Assembly (NCBI RefSeq): GCF_039523795.1
Contig: NZ_BAAAFZ010000012.1
Span: 1-48,954, forward strand
Direction of reading: 5' to 3'
Origin: Craurococcus roseus
GTDB lineage: Bacteria > Pseudomonadota > Alphaproteobacteria > Acetobacterales > Acetobacteraceae
Length of the DNA stretch: 48,954 bases
The first letter of the stretch is position 1; each line of letters opens with the position of its first letter. Of the stretch, positions 1 to 14,268 are shown piece by piece. Both the position numbers and the translations under genes were made by a program. The notes under the pieces are model-generated. The model was not told the origin of the DNA. It saw nothing but the letters and a program-made list of their open reading frames with translations, and searched no databases.

Positions 1-53
1 ATCGTCCCGATGTTGCAGTGCGGCTTCGTCCGCTCGAACTTCGCCTTCGCCAT
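1..53 (-). CDS. tuf: Elongation factor Tu, N-terminal fragment
   Basis: The first 17 codons of EF-Tu, the GTPase that delivers aminoacyl-tRNA to the ribosome. The ATG complement lies at 51-53 and the peptide reads MAKAKFERTKPHCNIGT, the conserved EF-Tu start that leads into the G1 loop. The gene runs off the left edge. It follows rpsG by 28 bases, with a GGGGA Shine-Dalgarno-like stretch before the ATG, so it is probably co-transcribed with rpsL-rpsG. The usual str-operon order has fusA between rpsG and tuf, and it is not here. The identification rests on a short but highly diagnostic peptide. Confidence 0.93.
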   Translation of the reverse strand, partial: MAKAKFERTKPHCNIGT

Positions 54-81
54 TGTCGTCGTCCCCAGTCGGGCCTGATGT

Positions 82-558
82 TTACCAGCGGTAGTGGCTG
101 AAGGCCTTGTTGGCCTCCGCCATCCGGTGCGTGTCTTCGCGCTTCTTCACGGCGGCGCCGCGGTTGTTGGCCGCGTCCATCAGCTCGCCGGACAGCCGCT
201 CCTCCATCGTGTTCTCGCCGCGCTTGCGGGCGGACTCGATCAGCCAGCGGATAGCGAGGGCCTGCCGCCGCTCCGGGCGGACCTCCACCGGCACCTGGTA
301 GGTGGCGCCGCCCACGCGGCGGCTCCGCACCTCCACGGCCGGCTTCACGTTGTCCATCGCCTCGTGGAAGGCGCGCAACGGATCGGCGTTCTGGCCCATG
401 CGCCGCTTGATGGTGTCCATCGCGGCATAAACAATGCGCTCGGCGGTGCTCTTCTTGCCGTCGTACATGAGCACATTCATGAAGCGGCTGAGCACGGCAT
501 CGCCGAACTTCGGGTCCGGCAGGACTTCGCGCTTTTCGGCCTTGTGGCGACGAGACAT
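82..558 (-). CDS. rpsG: 30S ribosomal protein S7
   Basis: S7 (158 aa) nucleates assembly of the 30S head by binding the 3' major domain of 16S rRNA and lines the mRNA exit channel. The protein opens MSRRHKAEKR, contains the basic GGATYQVPVEV segment typical of S7 and ends AFSHYRW, so the full length is present. The ATG at 556-558 is preceded by a purine-rich GGGGAGGGG stretch. rpsL ends 16 bases upstream and tuf begins 28 bases downstream, so it sits inside an rpsL-rpsG-tuf transcript. In E. coli S7 is the autoregulator of the str operon, but whether that holds here cannot be read from the sequence. Confidence 0.98.
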   Translation of the reverse strand: MSRRHKAEKREVLPDPKFGDAVLSRFMNVLMYDGKKSTAERIVYAAMDTIKRRMGQNADPLRAFHEAMDNVKPAVEVRSRRVGGATYQVPVEVRPERRQALAIRWLIESARKRGENTMEERLSGELMDAANNRGAAVKKREDTHRMAEANKAFSHYRW

Positions 559-574
559 TAGGTGCCCCTCCCCC

Positions 575-946
575 TCACTTCGGCCGCTTGGCGCCGTAAA
601 GCGAACGCCGCTGGCGCCGCTTGGCGATGCCCTGCGTGTCCAGCACGCCGCGCAGGATGTGGTAGCGGACGCCCGGAAGGTCCTTCACGCGGCCGCCCCG
701 GATCAGCACCACCGAGTGCTCCTGTAGGTTGTGGCCCTCGCCCGGGATGTAGCTCACCACCTCGTAGCCGTTCGTCAGGCGCACCTTAGCGACCTTCCGC
801 AACGCGGAGTTCGGCTTCTTCGGCGTCGTCGTGTAGACGCGCGTGCAAACGCCCCGCTTCTGCGGGCAGCCCTCCAAGGCAGGGACCTTGTTGCGCTTCG
901 CGTTCGGCTCGCGCCCTTGCGCGATGAGTTGGTTGATCGTCGGCAT
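575..946 (-). CDS. rpsL: 30S ribosomal protein S12
   Basis: S12 (123 aa) sits at the decoding centre and supports proofreading. I start it at the ATG at 944-946 (MPTINQLIAQGRE), which has an AAAGG Shine-Dalgarno six bases upstream. The open frame continues 53 codons further, but that extension is low-complexity and unlike S12. Visible landmarks are TTTPKKPNSALRK with lysines near 43 and GGRVKDLPGVRYH with K88 and D89. These are the wild-type residues at positions where streptomycin-resistance changes occur, so a sensitive allele is expected. D89 is the residue methylthiolated by RimO in many bacteria. It is the first gene of the rpsL-rpsG-tuf group. Confidence 0.98.
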   Translation of the reverse strand: MPTINQLIAQGREPNAKRNKVPALEGCPQKRGVCTRVYTTTPKKPNSALRKVAKVRLTNGYEVVSYIPGEGHNLQEHSVVLIRGGRVKDLPGVRYHILRGVLDTQGIAKRRQRRSLYGAKRPK

Positions 947-1149
947 GACGGCCTTTCTCGAACGTCCTGTCTGTCCCGCCACCGCGAAAGCCGCTGCGCC
1001 CGCGACAGCACGCTCAATAGCGCGCCCGCGGGCCCCACGACTGACCCCGGCCTGAGTCGCCCCCACGGAGGAGGCACGGCACCGGCGCCGCAGCTTTGCG
1101 ATCAAACACCCGGCCCGGAGCGCGGAATGGCGTCCCGGCCGAGGGCGGG

Positions 1150-1178
1150 CATGTACTCCCCGGACTCAGGGGAGTCAA
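1150..1178 (-). promoter_or_regulatory. Candidate promoter for rpsL-rpsG-tuf with internal dyad
   Basis: In the 308-base gap between rpsL and rpoC (947-1254) the minus strand reads TTGACT (complement of 1173-1178), a 17-base spacer, then TACATG (complement of 1150-1155). The -35 matches the sigma-70 consensus at five of six positions; the -10 is weak. A perfect 7-bp inverted repeat (1155-1161 with 1169-1175) fills the spacer and could be an operator. About 200 bases of leader would separate it from rpsL. The rest of the gap shows no open frame with coding character. Confidence 0.4.
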
Positions 1179-1202
1179 GCGAGGCTATGGCGTTAAATTG
1201 GA

Positions 1203-1233
1203 CCGGGCCGGGCGCTTCCAGCGCCCGGCCCGG
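1203..1233. terminator. 13-bp hairpin downstream of rpoC
   Basis: A perfect 13-bp GC-rich stem (1203-1215 with 1221-1233) with a 5-base loop lies 21 bases past the rpoC stop. In the rpoC direction it is followed by the weak tract TCCAATTTAA. On the plus strand it is followed after six bases by five T residues. It probably ends the rpoBC transcript, perhaps incompletely, and would also stop antisense transcription. Confidence 0.65.
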
Positions 1234-1254
1234 CTTCCGTTTTTCAAGCCGGCC

Positions 1255-5418
<4,164 letters not shown>

Positions 5419-5480
5419 GGCCGTCCTTTGCCGTCCAGCCCGCCGCCCGGGAACGGACGGCGCGGAAAAAGTGTGCGGCG

Positions 5481-5502
5481 GCCCGGGGCGGGGACCCCGG
5501 GC
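5481..5502 (-). promoter_or_regulatory. rpoB-rpoC intercistronic hairpin
   Basis: An 8-bp perfect GC stem (5481-5488 with 5495-5502, 6-base loop) sits in the 106-base gap between rpoB and rpoC. On the minus strand it is followed about 12 bases later by five T residues. The distance is too great for a classical intrinsic terminator. It may be a processing site or weak attenuator. Confidence 0.35.
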
Positions 5503-5524
5503 GCCGGTCGGTCGGCGGCGCGCT

Positions 5525-9706
<4,182 letters not shown>

Positions 9707-9725
9707 GCCTGTCTCGTGCCCCCAT

Positions 9726-9901
9726 CGCCCGGCCAAGCCGGCCGGGCGTCGCTGTGCGCCCATCCGATGCCCGGCCCGAGGCGCCCCGCCAGGCGCTCGA
9801 TCGGGCACGGGAACGACAACACGGACGGCACCTCCCGTCGGGAGGCCCCGTCCGTGCCGTCCAATCTAGTGTCCGGCCCCGGCCGCTCTGCCCGGGGCCG
9901 G
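9726..9901 (-). promoter_or_regulatory. rplL-rpoB attenuator/processing region
   Basis: Three inverted repeats fill the rplL-rpoB gap. A 10-bp perfect stem (9873-9882 with 9892-9901) lies 10 bases after the rplL stop. A two-part hairpin follows (outer 9823-9831 with 9854-9862; inner 9831-9836 with 9840-9845, sharing base 9831), with the T-containing tract TGTTGTCGTT after it. A third stem (9726-9733 with 9741-9748) lies close to rpoB. In E. coli the same gap holds an attenuator and RNase III site that lowers rpoBC relative to L7/L12. The position and structure suggest the same role. Confidence 0.5.
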
Positions 9902-9911
9902 TGAAGCGGCC

Positions 9912-10292
9912 TTACTTGATCTCGACAGCCGCCCCGTTCTCCTCGAGGACCTTGCGGATCTTCTCCGCCTCGTCCTTGTTGATACCTTCCTTGACCGTCT
10001 TCGGAGCGCCCTCGACCAGATCCTTGGCTTCCTTCAGGCCAAGGCCGGTGATGGTGCGGATCTCCTTGATGACGTTGATCTTCTTGTCGCCCGCCTTGGT
10101 CAGGACGACGGTGAACTCCGTCTTCTCCTCGGCAGGGGCGGCCGCCGCGGCAGCCGCGCCGGGCGCGGCTGCAACCGCGACGGGAGCGGCGGCGGAGACG
10201 CCCCACTTTTCCTCCAGCATCTTGGAGAGGTCAGCAGCCTCCAAGACGGTCAGGGAGGACAGTTCGTCCACCAGCTTCGCAAGATCGGCCAT
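9912..10292 (-). CDS. rplL: 50S ribosomal protein L7/L12
   Basis: The flexible stalk protein (126 aa) that recruits translational GTPases. The N-terminal dimerisation domain (about 1-35) is followed by an Ala/Pro-rich hinge (about 36-53) and the C-terminal factor-binding domain with KKINVIKEIRTITGLGLKEA. All parts are complete. The ATG at 10290-10292 follows a GGAG. rplJ ends 86 bases upstream with a strong hairpin between, and rpoB lies 205 bases downstream. L7/L12 is needed in several copies per ribosome, which fits the potential attenuators after it. Confidence 0.98.
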   Translation of the reverse strand: MADLAKLVDELSSLTVLEAADLSKMLEEKWGVSAAAPVAVAAAPGAAAAAAAPAEEKTEFTVVLTKAGDKKINVIKEIRTITGLGLKEAKDLVEGAPKTVKEGINKDEAEKIRKVLEENGAAVEIK

Positions 10293-10333
10293 GTGCGTGT
10301 GCTCCGTGATTTAATCGCTTGACTTGTGGTTTG

Positions 10334-10364
10334 CAACTCCCCTCGCCGGCTCGGCGGGGGGTTG
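10334..10364 (-). promoter_or_regulatory. rplJ-rplL intergenic hairpin
   Basis: An interrupted inverted repeat (CAAC...GTTG outer arms, GC-rich inner arms) lies in the 86-base gap between rplJ and rplL. No T-run follows in the direction of transcription, so it is more likely an mRNA stability or processing element than a terminator. Confidence 0.35.
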
Positions 10365-10378
10365 TCTCGGTTTCCGGT

Positions 10379-10915
10379 TCAGGCCGCCTCGGCCCCGCCT
10401 TCCGCCGCGTCTTTCTTGGCGAAGGCGCTGAACACCCGCGCCAGTTGCGAGCCAGGCGCTTGCAGCACGCCGGCGATGCGCGTCGCCGGGGTCTGGATCA
10501 GGCCCAGGAGCTGCGCCCGCAACGTTTCGAGGGAGGGCAGTTCGGCCAGCGCCTTCACCCCGTCGGGGTTGAGCGTCTGCGCCCCCAGCGCCCCGCCGAG
10601 GATCACGAACTTCTCGTTGATCTTGGCGAAGTCCACGGCGGTCTTCGCCACGGCCACCGGGTCCGTGGACCAGGCGAGCGCGGTCGGTCCCCTCATCAAG
10701 GGCGCGATGCCCTGGAATTTGGTGCCGTCCATGGCGCGGGTGGCGAGGCGGTTCTTGGCGACCTTGTAGGTCGCCCCCGCCGTCCTCATGCGGCGCCGCA
10801 GATCGCTCACCGCCGCGACCGTGAGGCCATTGTTCTGGCCCACGAGCACGAAGGAGGTATCGGCGAACACCGCGGCGAGGGATTGGATCAACTCGGCTTT
10901 TTCCGCGCGGTTCAA
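10379..10915 (-). CDS. rplJ: 50S ribosomal protein L10, TTG start
   Basis: L10 (178 aa) anchors L7/L12 dimers to 23S rRNA. The protein begins (M)NRAEKAELIQSLAAVF and carries the RNA-binding segment TYKVAKNRLATRA and an alpha-helical C-terminal tail for L7/L12. The family N-terminus MNR..K fits a TTG start at 10913-10915, with GGAG seven bases upstream. The longer frame starting at 10969 would add 18 residues with no family similarity. A nearby ATGGTG is in another frame. The rare TTG start may limit translation of a gene that is autoregulated in other bacteria. rplL follows after 86 bases. Confidence 0.93.
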   Translation of the reverse strand: MNRAEKAELIQSLAAVFADTSFVLVGQNNGLTVAAVSDLRRRMRTAGATYKVAKNRLATRAMDGTKFQGIAPLMRGPTALAWSTDPVAVAKTAVDFAKINEKFVILGGALGAQTLNPDGVKALAELPSLETLRAQLLGLIQTPATRIAGVLQAPGSQLARVFSAFAKKDAAEGGAEAA

Positions 10916-11264
10916 ACACCATCTCCGTCGTAAGCCGGGGCCTTGTGGAAGGGCCGCGACCGGTTGCACGAGGGTTCGCGGCGTCCGCGAGACACGCCCG
11001 CAGCCGCGACGAACCCCGGTTCGCCTGTCGTCAAAGCCGGACCGCCAAGCCGCGCGAACCCCGGGGCGGCACTCGCCCCGAGGCCCGTGGATCGCTCGGC
11101 ACCCCGTCTATCGCTGGCGGGGCCTAAGCCCCTTCAAGGCCGAAGGGGGGACTTCCCCCGCGGCCGCGAGCGGTCTCCGACAGGTTTCGGGCCTGGCGCC
11201 GCCGTTCGGCCGGCGCGAGACCCTGCCCGCCCGCCCCACTCGGGGGCGGGCGTATCCCTCTAGA
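10916..11264 (-). other. Long rplA-rplJ intergenic leader
   Basis: This 349-base stretch has no credible gene. It contains several inverted repeats, including a CGAACC/GGTTCG dyad near 11020 and CGGGGCG/CGCCCCG near 11065. In E. coli the rplJ leader binds the L10-L7/L12 complex and controls rplJL translation, and this region sits in the equivalent place. A possible but poor -35/-10 pair (TTGAAG...GATAGA on the minus strand near 11110-11135) has a 19-base spacer. Confidence 0.45.
11228..11252 (-). terminator. Hairpin after rplA
   Basis: A perfect 10-bp GC stem (11228-11237 with 11243-11252, 5-base loop) begins 12 bases past the rplA stop. No T-tract follows on the minus strand, so it may only partly terminate or may protect the rplKA mRNA end. 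Confidence 0.45.
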
Positions 11265-11984
11265 TCAGGCCGTCGGCGCCAACAGCGACGCCACGTCCAC
11301 CTTCACGCCCGGCCCCATGGAGGAGCTGACGGCGGCCTTCTTCAGGTAGGTGCCCTTGGCGCCCGCCGGCTTGGCGCGCTGGATCGCGTCCACGAAGGCG
11401 CGCGCGTTCTCCAGCAACTTGGCTTCGTCGAACGACGCCTTGCCGATGCCGGCGTGGACGATGCCCGCCTTCTCCGCCCGGAACTCCACCTGGCCCGCTT
11501 TGGCGGCCGTGACGGCGCCGCGCACGTCCATGGTCACGGTGCCGAGGCGCGGGTTCGGCATCAGGCCGCGCGGGCCGAGGATCTTACCCAGCCGCCCCAC
11601 CAGCGCCATCATGTCCGGCGTGGCGATGCAGCGGTCGAACTCGATCTTGCCTTCCTGCACCGCCGCCGCGAGGTCGTCCGCGCCGACCACGTCCGCCCCG
11701 GCCGCCTGCGCCTCCTCGGCCTTGGCGCCGCGGGCGAACACGCCGACGCGGACCGACTTGCCGGTGCCGTTCGGCAGCCCGACCACGCCGCGCACCATCT
11801 GGTCCGCGTGGCGGGGATCGACGCCGAGGTTCAGGGCGATCTCGATCGTCTCGTCGAACTTCGCCTTGGCGTTGCCCTTCACCAGCCGGATCGCCTCCTC
11901 CAGCGGTTGGACCTTGTCGGGGTCGATGGCCGCGTAGATGGCCTTGAGGCGCTTGCCCTTGCGGGCGATCACGGACGCCGCCAT
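11265..11984 (-). CDS. rplA: 50S ribosomal protein L1
   Basis: L1 (239 aa) forms the mobile L1 stalk that guides E-site tRNA release. The two-domain fold is supported by FDETIEIALNLGVDPRHADQ, the GLPNGTGK segment, GRLGKILGPRGLMPNP (highly conserved) and the C-terminal GTYLKKAAVSSSMGPG. It is complete. The ATG lies four bases after the rplK stop, indicating translational coupling. L1 is the classical translational repressor of its own rplKA mRNA. A candidate target is the Shine-Dalgarno hairpin ahead of rplK. Confidence 0.98.
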   Translation of the reverse strand: MAASVIARKGKRLKAIYAAIDPDKVQPLEEAIRLVKGNAKAKFDETIEIALNLGVDPRHADQMVRGVVGLPNGTGKSVRVGVFARGAKAEEAQAAGADVVGADDLAAAVQEGKIEFDRCIATPDMMALVGRLGKILGPRGLMPNPRLGTVTMDVRGAVTAAKAGQVEFRAEKAGIVHAGIGKASFDEAKLLENARAFVDAIQRAKPAGAKGTYLKKAAVSSSMGPGVKVDVASLLAPTA

Positions 11985-11988
11985 CGCG

Positions 11989-12423
11989 TCAGCCCTCCAC
12001 CACCGTGAGGCCCATGGACCGGGCCGAGCCGGCCAGCATCCGGACCGCGGCCTCCACGTCGTAGGCGTTCATGTCCTTCATCTTGACCTCGGCGATCTCC
12101 CGCAACTGCGTGCGGGTGACGCGGCCGATGTTCGCCGCCTTGCCCGTGGTCGGCGAGCCCTTGTCGAGCTTCGCCGCCTTCAGGAGGAAGTAGGTGTTGG
12201 GCGGCGTCTTGGTGACGAAGGAGAACGAACGGTCGGAATACGCGGTGATCACCACCGGCGTCGGCGTCCCCGGCTCCATCTGCTGGGTGGCCGCGTTGAA
12301 CTCCTTCACGAACTGCATGATGTTCAAGCCGCGCTGGCCGAGCGCCGGGCCCACCGGCGGCGACGGGTTCGCCTTCCCCGCCGGGATCTGCAGCTTGATG
12401 TACCCTGTGATCTTCTTGGCCAT
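11989..12423 (-). CDS. rplK: 50S ribosomal protein L11
   Basis: L11 (144 aa) binds the GTPase-associated centre of 23S rRNA together with L10. The sequence MAKKITGYIKLQIPAGKANP, then PPVGPALGQRGLNIMQF, and the C-terminal RNA-binding domain ending SARSMGLTVVEG are all typical. The ATG at 12421-12423 has a GAGGA Shine-Dalgarno lying within a small hairpin. It starts the rplKA unit. secE-nusG, which commonly precede rplK, are replaced here by a TetR-family gene. Confidence 0.98.
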   Translation of the reverse strand: MAKKITGYIKLQIPAGKANPSPPVGPALGQRGLNIMQFVKEFNAATQQMEPGTPTPVVITAYSDRSFSFVTKTPPNTYFLLKAAKLDKGSPTTGKAANIGRVTRTQLREIAEVKMKDMNAYDVEAAVRMLAGSARSMGLTVVEG

Positions 12424-12431
12424 GCCCTAGT

Positions 12432-12449
12432 CCTCTGGGAAATCAGAGG
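12432..12449 (-). promoter_or_regulatory. Hairpin masking the rplK Shine-Dalgarno
   Basis: A 6-bp stem (12432-12437 with 12444-12449, 6-base loop) places the AGAGG of the rplK Shine-Dalgarno in its 3' arm, eight bases before the ATG. This arrangement could serve as the L1 autoregulation operator known for rplK leaders. The match to an L1-binding consensus was not tested. Confidence 0.45.
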
Positions 12450-12501
12450 CCCGCGGTCCAAGCGGCCGGGCATACCCTGCCGGCCTCCCGCGTTCCTGCA
12501 A

Positions 12502-12541
12502 CGCCAAGCGGCCCTGGGCTCGCGCCCAGGGCCGCTTGGCG
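12502..12541 (-). promoter_or_regulatory. 18-bp perfect hairpin at predicted 5' end of rplK mRNA
   Basis: Bases 12502-12519 pair perfectly with 12524-12541 around a TCGC loop. No T-run follows on either strand. It begins within about one base of the transcription start predicted from the promoter at 12549-12577. It would therefore form a 5'-terminal stem-loop of the rplKA transcript. Alternatively it is a barrier to readthrough from the TetR gene. Confidence 0.5.
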
Positions 12542-12548
12542 ACGGCGG

Positions 12549-12577
12549 CCTATAAAGGCCGGGCCGCTGCGTGTCCA
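12549..12577 (-). promoter_or_regulatory. Candidate rplKA promoter
   Basis: The minus strand shows TGGACA (complement of 12572-12577), a 17-base spacer and TATAGG (complement of 12549-12554). That is five of six and four of six matches to the sigma-70 consensus with ideal spacing. The predicted start lies near 12542, giving a leader of about 120 bases. Confidence 0.5.
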
Positions 12578-12622
12578 GCGGCAAGGCCCGTTCGTTCCGT
12601 TCGGCGCAAGCGCCCGGCCGGC

Positions 12623-13222
12623 TCAGCCGATGTCCAGCGCCCCGAAGCCAGGGTCCGCGAAGGCCTGCGGGTCGCGCTCCGCCGCCGTCGCCACCGCCCC
12701 TTCCAGCCCGGCGACCGCCAAGGAAAGCCGCGCCGCCTCTGCCGCGGAAAGCGGCCGCGACAGCATCCGCGCGAGCAGCCCCGCCAGCACGCCCTCGGCC
12801 CGGCGCGCGCCGTCCGCGAGCGCCCGGCGCCACTCCATCTCCGCCTTCGGCCCGCGCAGCGCCGCCGTCAGCGCCAGCCCGCGCCGCTTCTCGGCGGCGA
12901 AGGCCTCCATCACCGCCGCGACCGCCTCCGGAACCGGGCCGTCCGCCCGCGCCGCGGCGTCCTCCAGGCACCGCACGCCCTCGTCCACCTTGCGGCGGAT
13001 CACCTCCGCCACTAGCGATTGCCGGTTCGGGAAGTACTGGTAGAGCGAACCCACCGAGACGCCTGCCACGTCGGCCACCCGTCGCGTCGTCAGCCGCGCG
13101 TGGCCTTCGGCCAGCAGAACGCGAACGGCGGCCTCCACGATGGCGTCCACGGTCACGGCCGAACGCGCCTGCGAAGGCCGTTTCCTGGGGCTTTGCAGCG
13201 GTTGTAGGCCGGTCGCGCTCAT
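12623..13222 (-). CDS. TetR/AcrR-family transcriptional regulator
   Basis: A 199-aa TetR-type repressor starting at the ATG at 13220-13222 (MSATGLQPLQSPRKRPSQ); the open frame extends upstream without conservation. The N-terminal helix-turn-helix is clear: VDAIVEAAVRVLLAEG, then TTRRVADVAGVSVGSLYQYF and NRQSLVAEVI. The C-terminal ligand domain is Ala-rich and gives no substrate clue. It is divergent from the SDR gene at 13294, with only 71 bases between the starts. A GC-rich palindrome there is a plausible operator, so the SDR gene is its likely target. No Shine-Dalgarno is obvious. Confidence 0.85.
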   Translation of the reverse strand: MSATGLQPLQSPRKRPSQARSAVTVDAIVEAAVRVLLAEGHARLTTRRVADVAGVSVGSLYQYFPNRQSLVAEVIRRKVDEGVRCLEDAAARADGPVPEAVAAVMEAFAAEKRRGLALTAALRGPKAEMEWRRALADGARRAEGVLAGLLARMLSRPLSAAEAARLSLAVAGLEGAVATAAERDPQAFADPGFGALDIG

Positions 13223-13246
13223 GGCCGGGAAAGCGAATCGCACAAC

Positions 13247-13261
13247 GGCGCCGCCGGCGCC
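13247..13261. promoter_or_regulatory. Candidate TetR operator
   Basis: A perfect inverted repeat with 7-bp arms (GGCGCCG and CGGCGCC) around a single central C lies between the divergent TetR and SDR starts. Its size and position fit a TetR-family binding site, though GC-rich palindromes occur easily in this genome. Confidence 0.45.
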
Positions 13262-13293
13262 ACCTCCAAAGCGGTGCTGACGGAGGGCGGGCG

Positions 13294-14247
13294 GTGCGGG
13301 ACAGCGGGACATATCTCATCACCGGGGCCACGTCCGGCCTCGGCCTGGAAGCCGCGCGCGCCCTGGCGCGGGACGGGCGCCGCCGCGTCCTGGCGGGCGC
13401 GCGGAACCCCGCCGCGTCGGCCCTGCGCGCCGCCGTGCCGCCCGAGCGGCTGACCGTGCTGGACCTCGACGTCGGCTCCCTCGCCTCCGTGCGCGCCTTC
13501 GCCGCCGAAGCGCGCCGCCACCTCGGCCGCGGGGGCGCGCGCCTGTCGGGCATCGCCTGCAACGCCGGCCTCCAACTCGTCGGGCCGCCCCGACGCTCCC
13601 CCGACGGGCACGAGCTGACCTTCGCCACCAACCACCTCGGCCACTTCCTGCTCGTCTACGAGCTGCTCGACCTGCTCGCGCCGGGCGCGGCCGTGGTCGG
13701 CACCGCGAGCGGCACGCACGACCCGGCCGACCGACTGGCGCGGCGCTTCGGCTTCCGCGGCGGCATCTTCCCGGGCGCGGAAGCCGTCGCGCGCGGCGAA
13801 CTCGACCCGTCCGCGCCGGAAAAGCAGCAGGGCATGGACCGCTACGCCACCTCCAAGCTGTGCGCCATCCTCTTCGCCTATGCCATGGCGGCGCGCGTGC
13901 CGGCCTCGGCCGCGCGCTTTCTCGCCTTCGACCCCGGCTTGACGCCCGGCACGGGCCTGGCCCGCGACCTCTCGGCCACGGAGCGGTTCGCCTGGTCCCA
14001 CGTCATGCCGCTCGTCGGCCAGGCCGTGCCGGGCGTCAGCTCCCCGGCGCGGTCGGGCGCGGCGCTGGCCCGCCTCCTGTCCGAGCCGGGGCTCGCGCCG
14101 GGCACGGGCCTGCACTTCGACTTCCGGCTCCGCCAAACGCCGACCTCGGAGCTGAGCCGCCGCAAGGACGCGCAGGACGACCTGCACCGGACGAGCTTGG
14201 CCTTGTGTGGCATCGCCGAGGCCCGTCCGGCGGCGAGCGCGGCGTGA
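13294..14247 (+). CDS. Short-chain dehydrogenase/reductase
   Basis: A 317-aa NAD(P)-dependent SDR. The cofactor motif TGATSGLG is at residues 10-17, the structural CNAG (variant of NNAG) follows near residue 90, and the catalytic pair Y184/K188 lies in YATSK. The pattern resembles the protochlorophyllide-reductase/retinol-dehydrogenase-like SDRs with a longer C-terminal region, but the substrate cannot be assigned. I chose the GTG at 13294 because GGAGG lies seven bases upstream and the protein then starts just before the first beta strand; the frame extends further upstream over the TetR gene only by chance. It is probably controlled by the divergent TetR. Confidence 0.88.
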   Translation: MRDSGTYLITGATSGLGLEAARALARDGRRRVLAGARNPAASALRAAVPPERLTVLDLDVGSLASVRAFAAEARRHLGRGGARLSGIACNAGLQLVGPPRRSPDGHELTFATNHLGHFLLVYELLDLLAPGAAVVGTASGTHDPADRLARRFGFRGGIFPGAEAVARGELDPSAPEKQQGMDRYATSKLCAILFAYAMAARVPASAARFLAFDPGLTPGTGLARDLSATERFAWSHVMPLVGQAVPGVSSPARSGAALARLLSEPGLAPGTGLHFDFRLRQTPTSELSRRKDAQDDLHRTSLALCGIAEARPAASAA

Positions 14248-14268
14248 CGCCGCGCCGCCGCCAAGCCG

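Noticed and set aside
947..1105. 53-codon upstream extension of rpsL
   Set aside because: It has no similarity to S12, and the ATG at 944-946 has a good Shine-Dalgarno.
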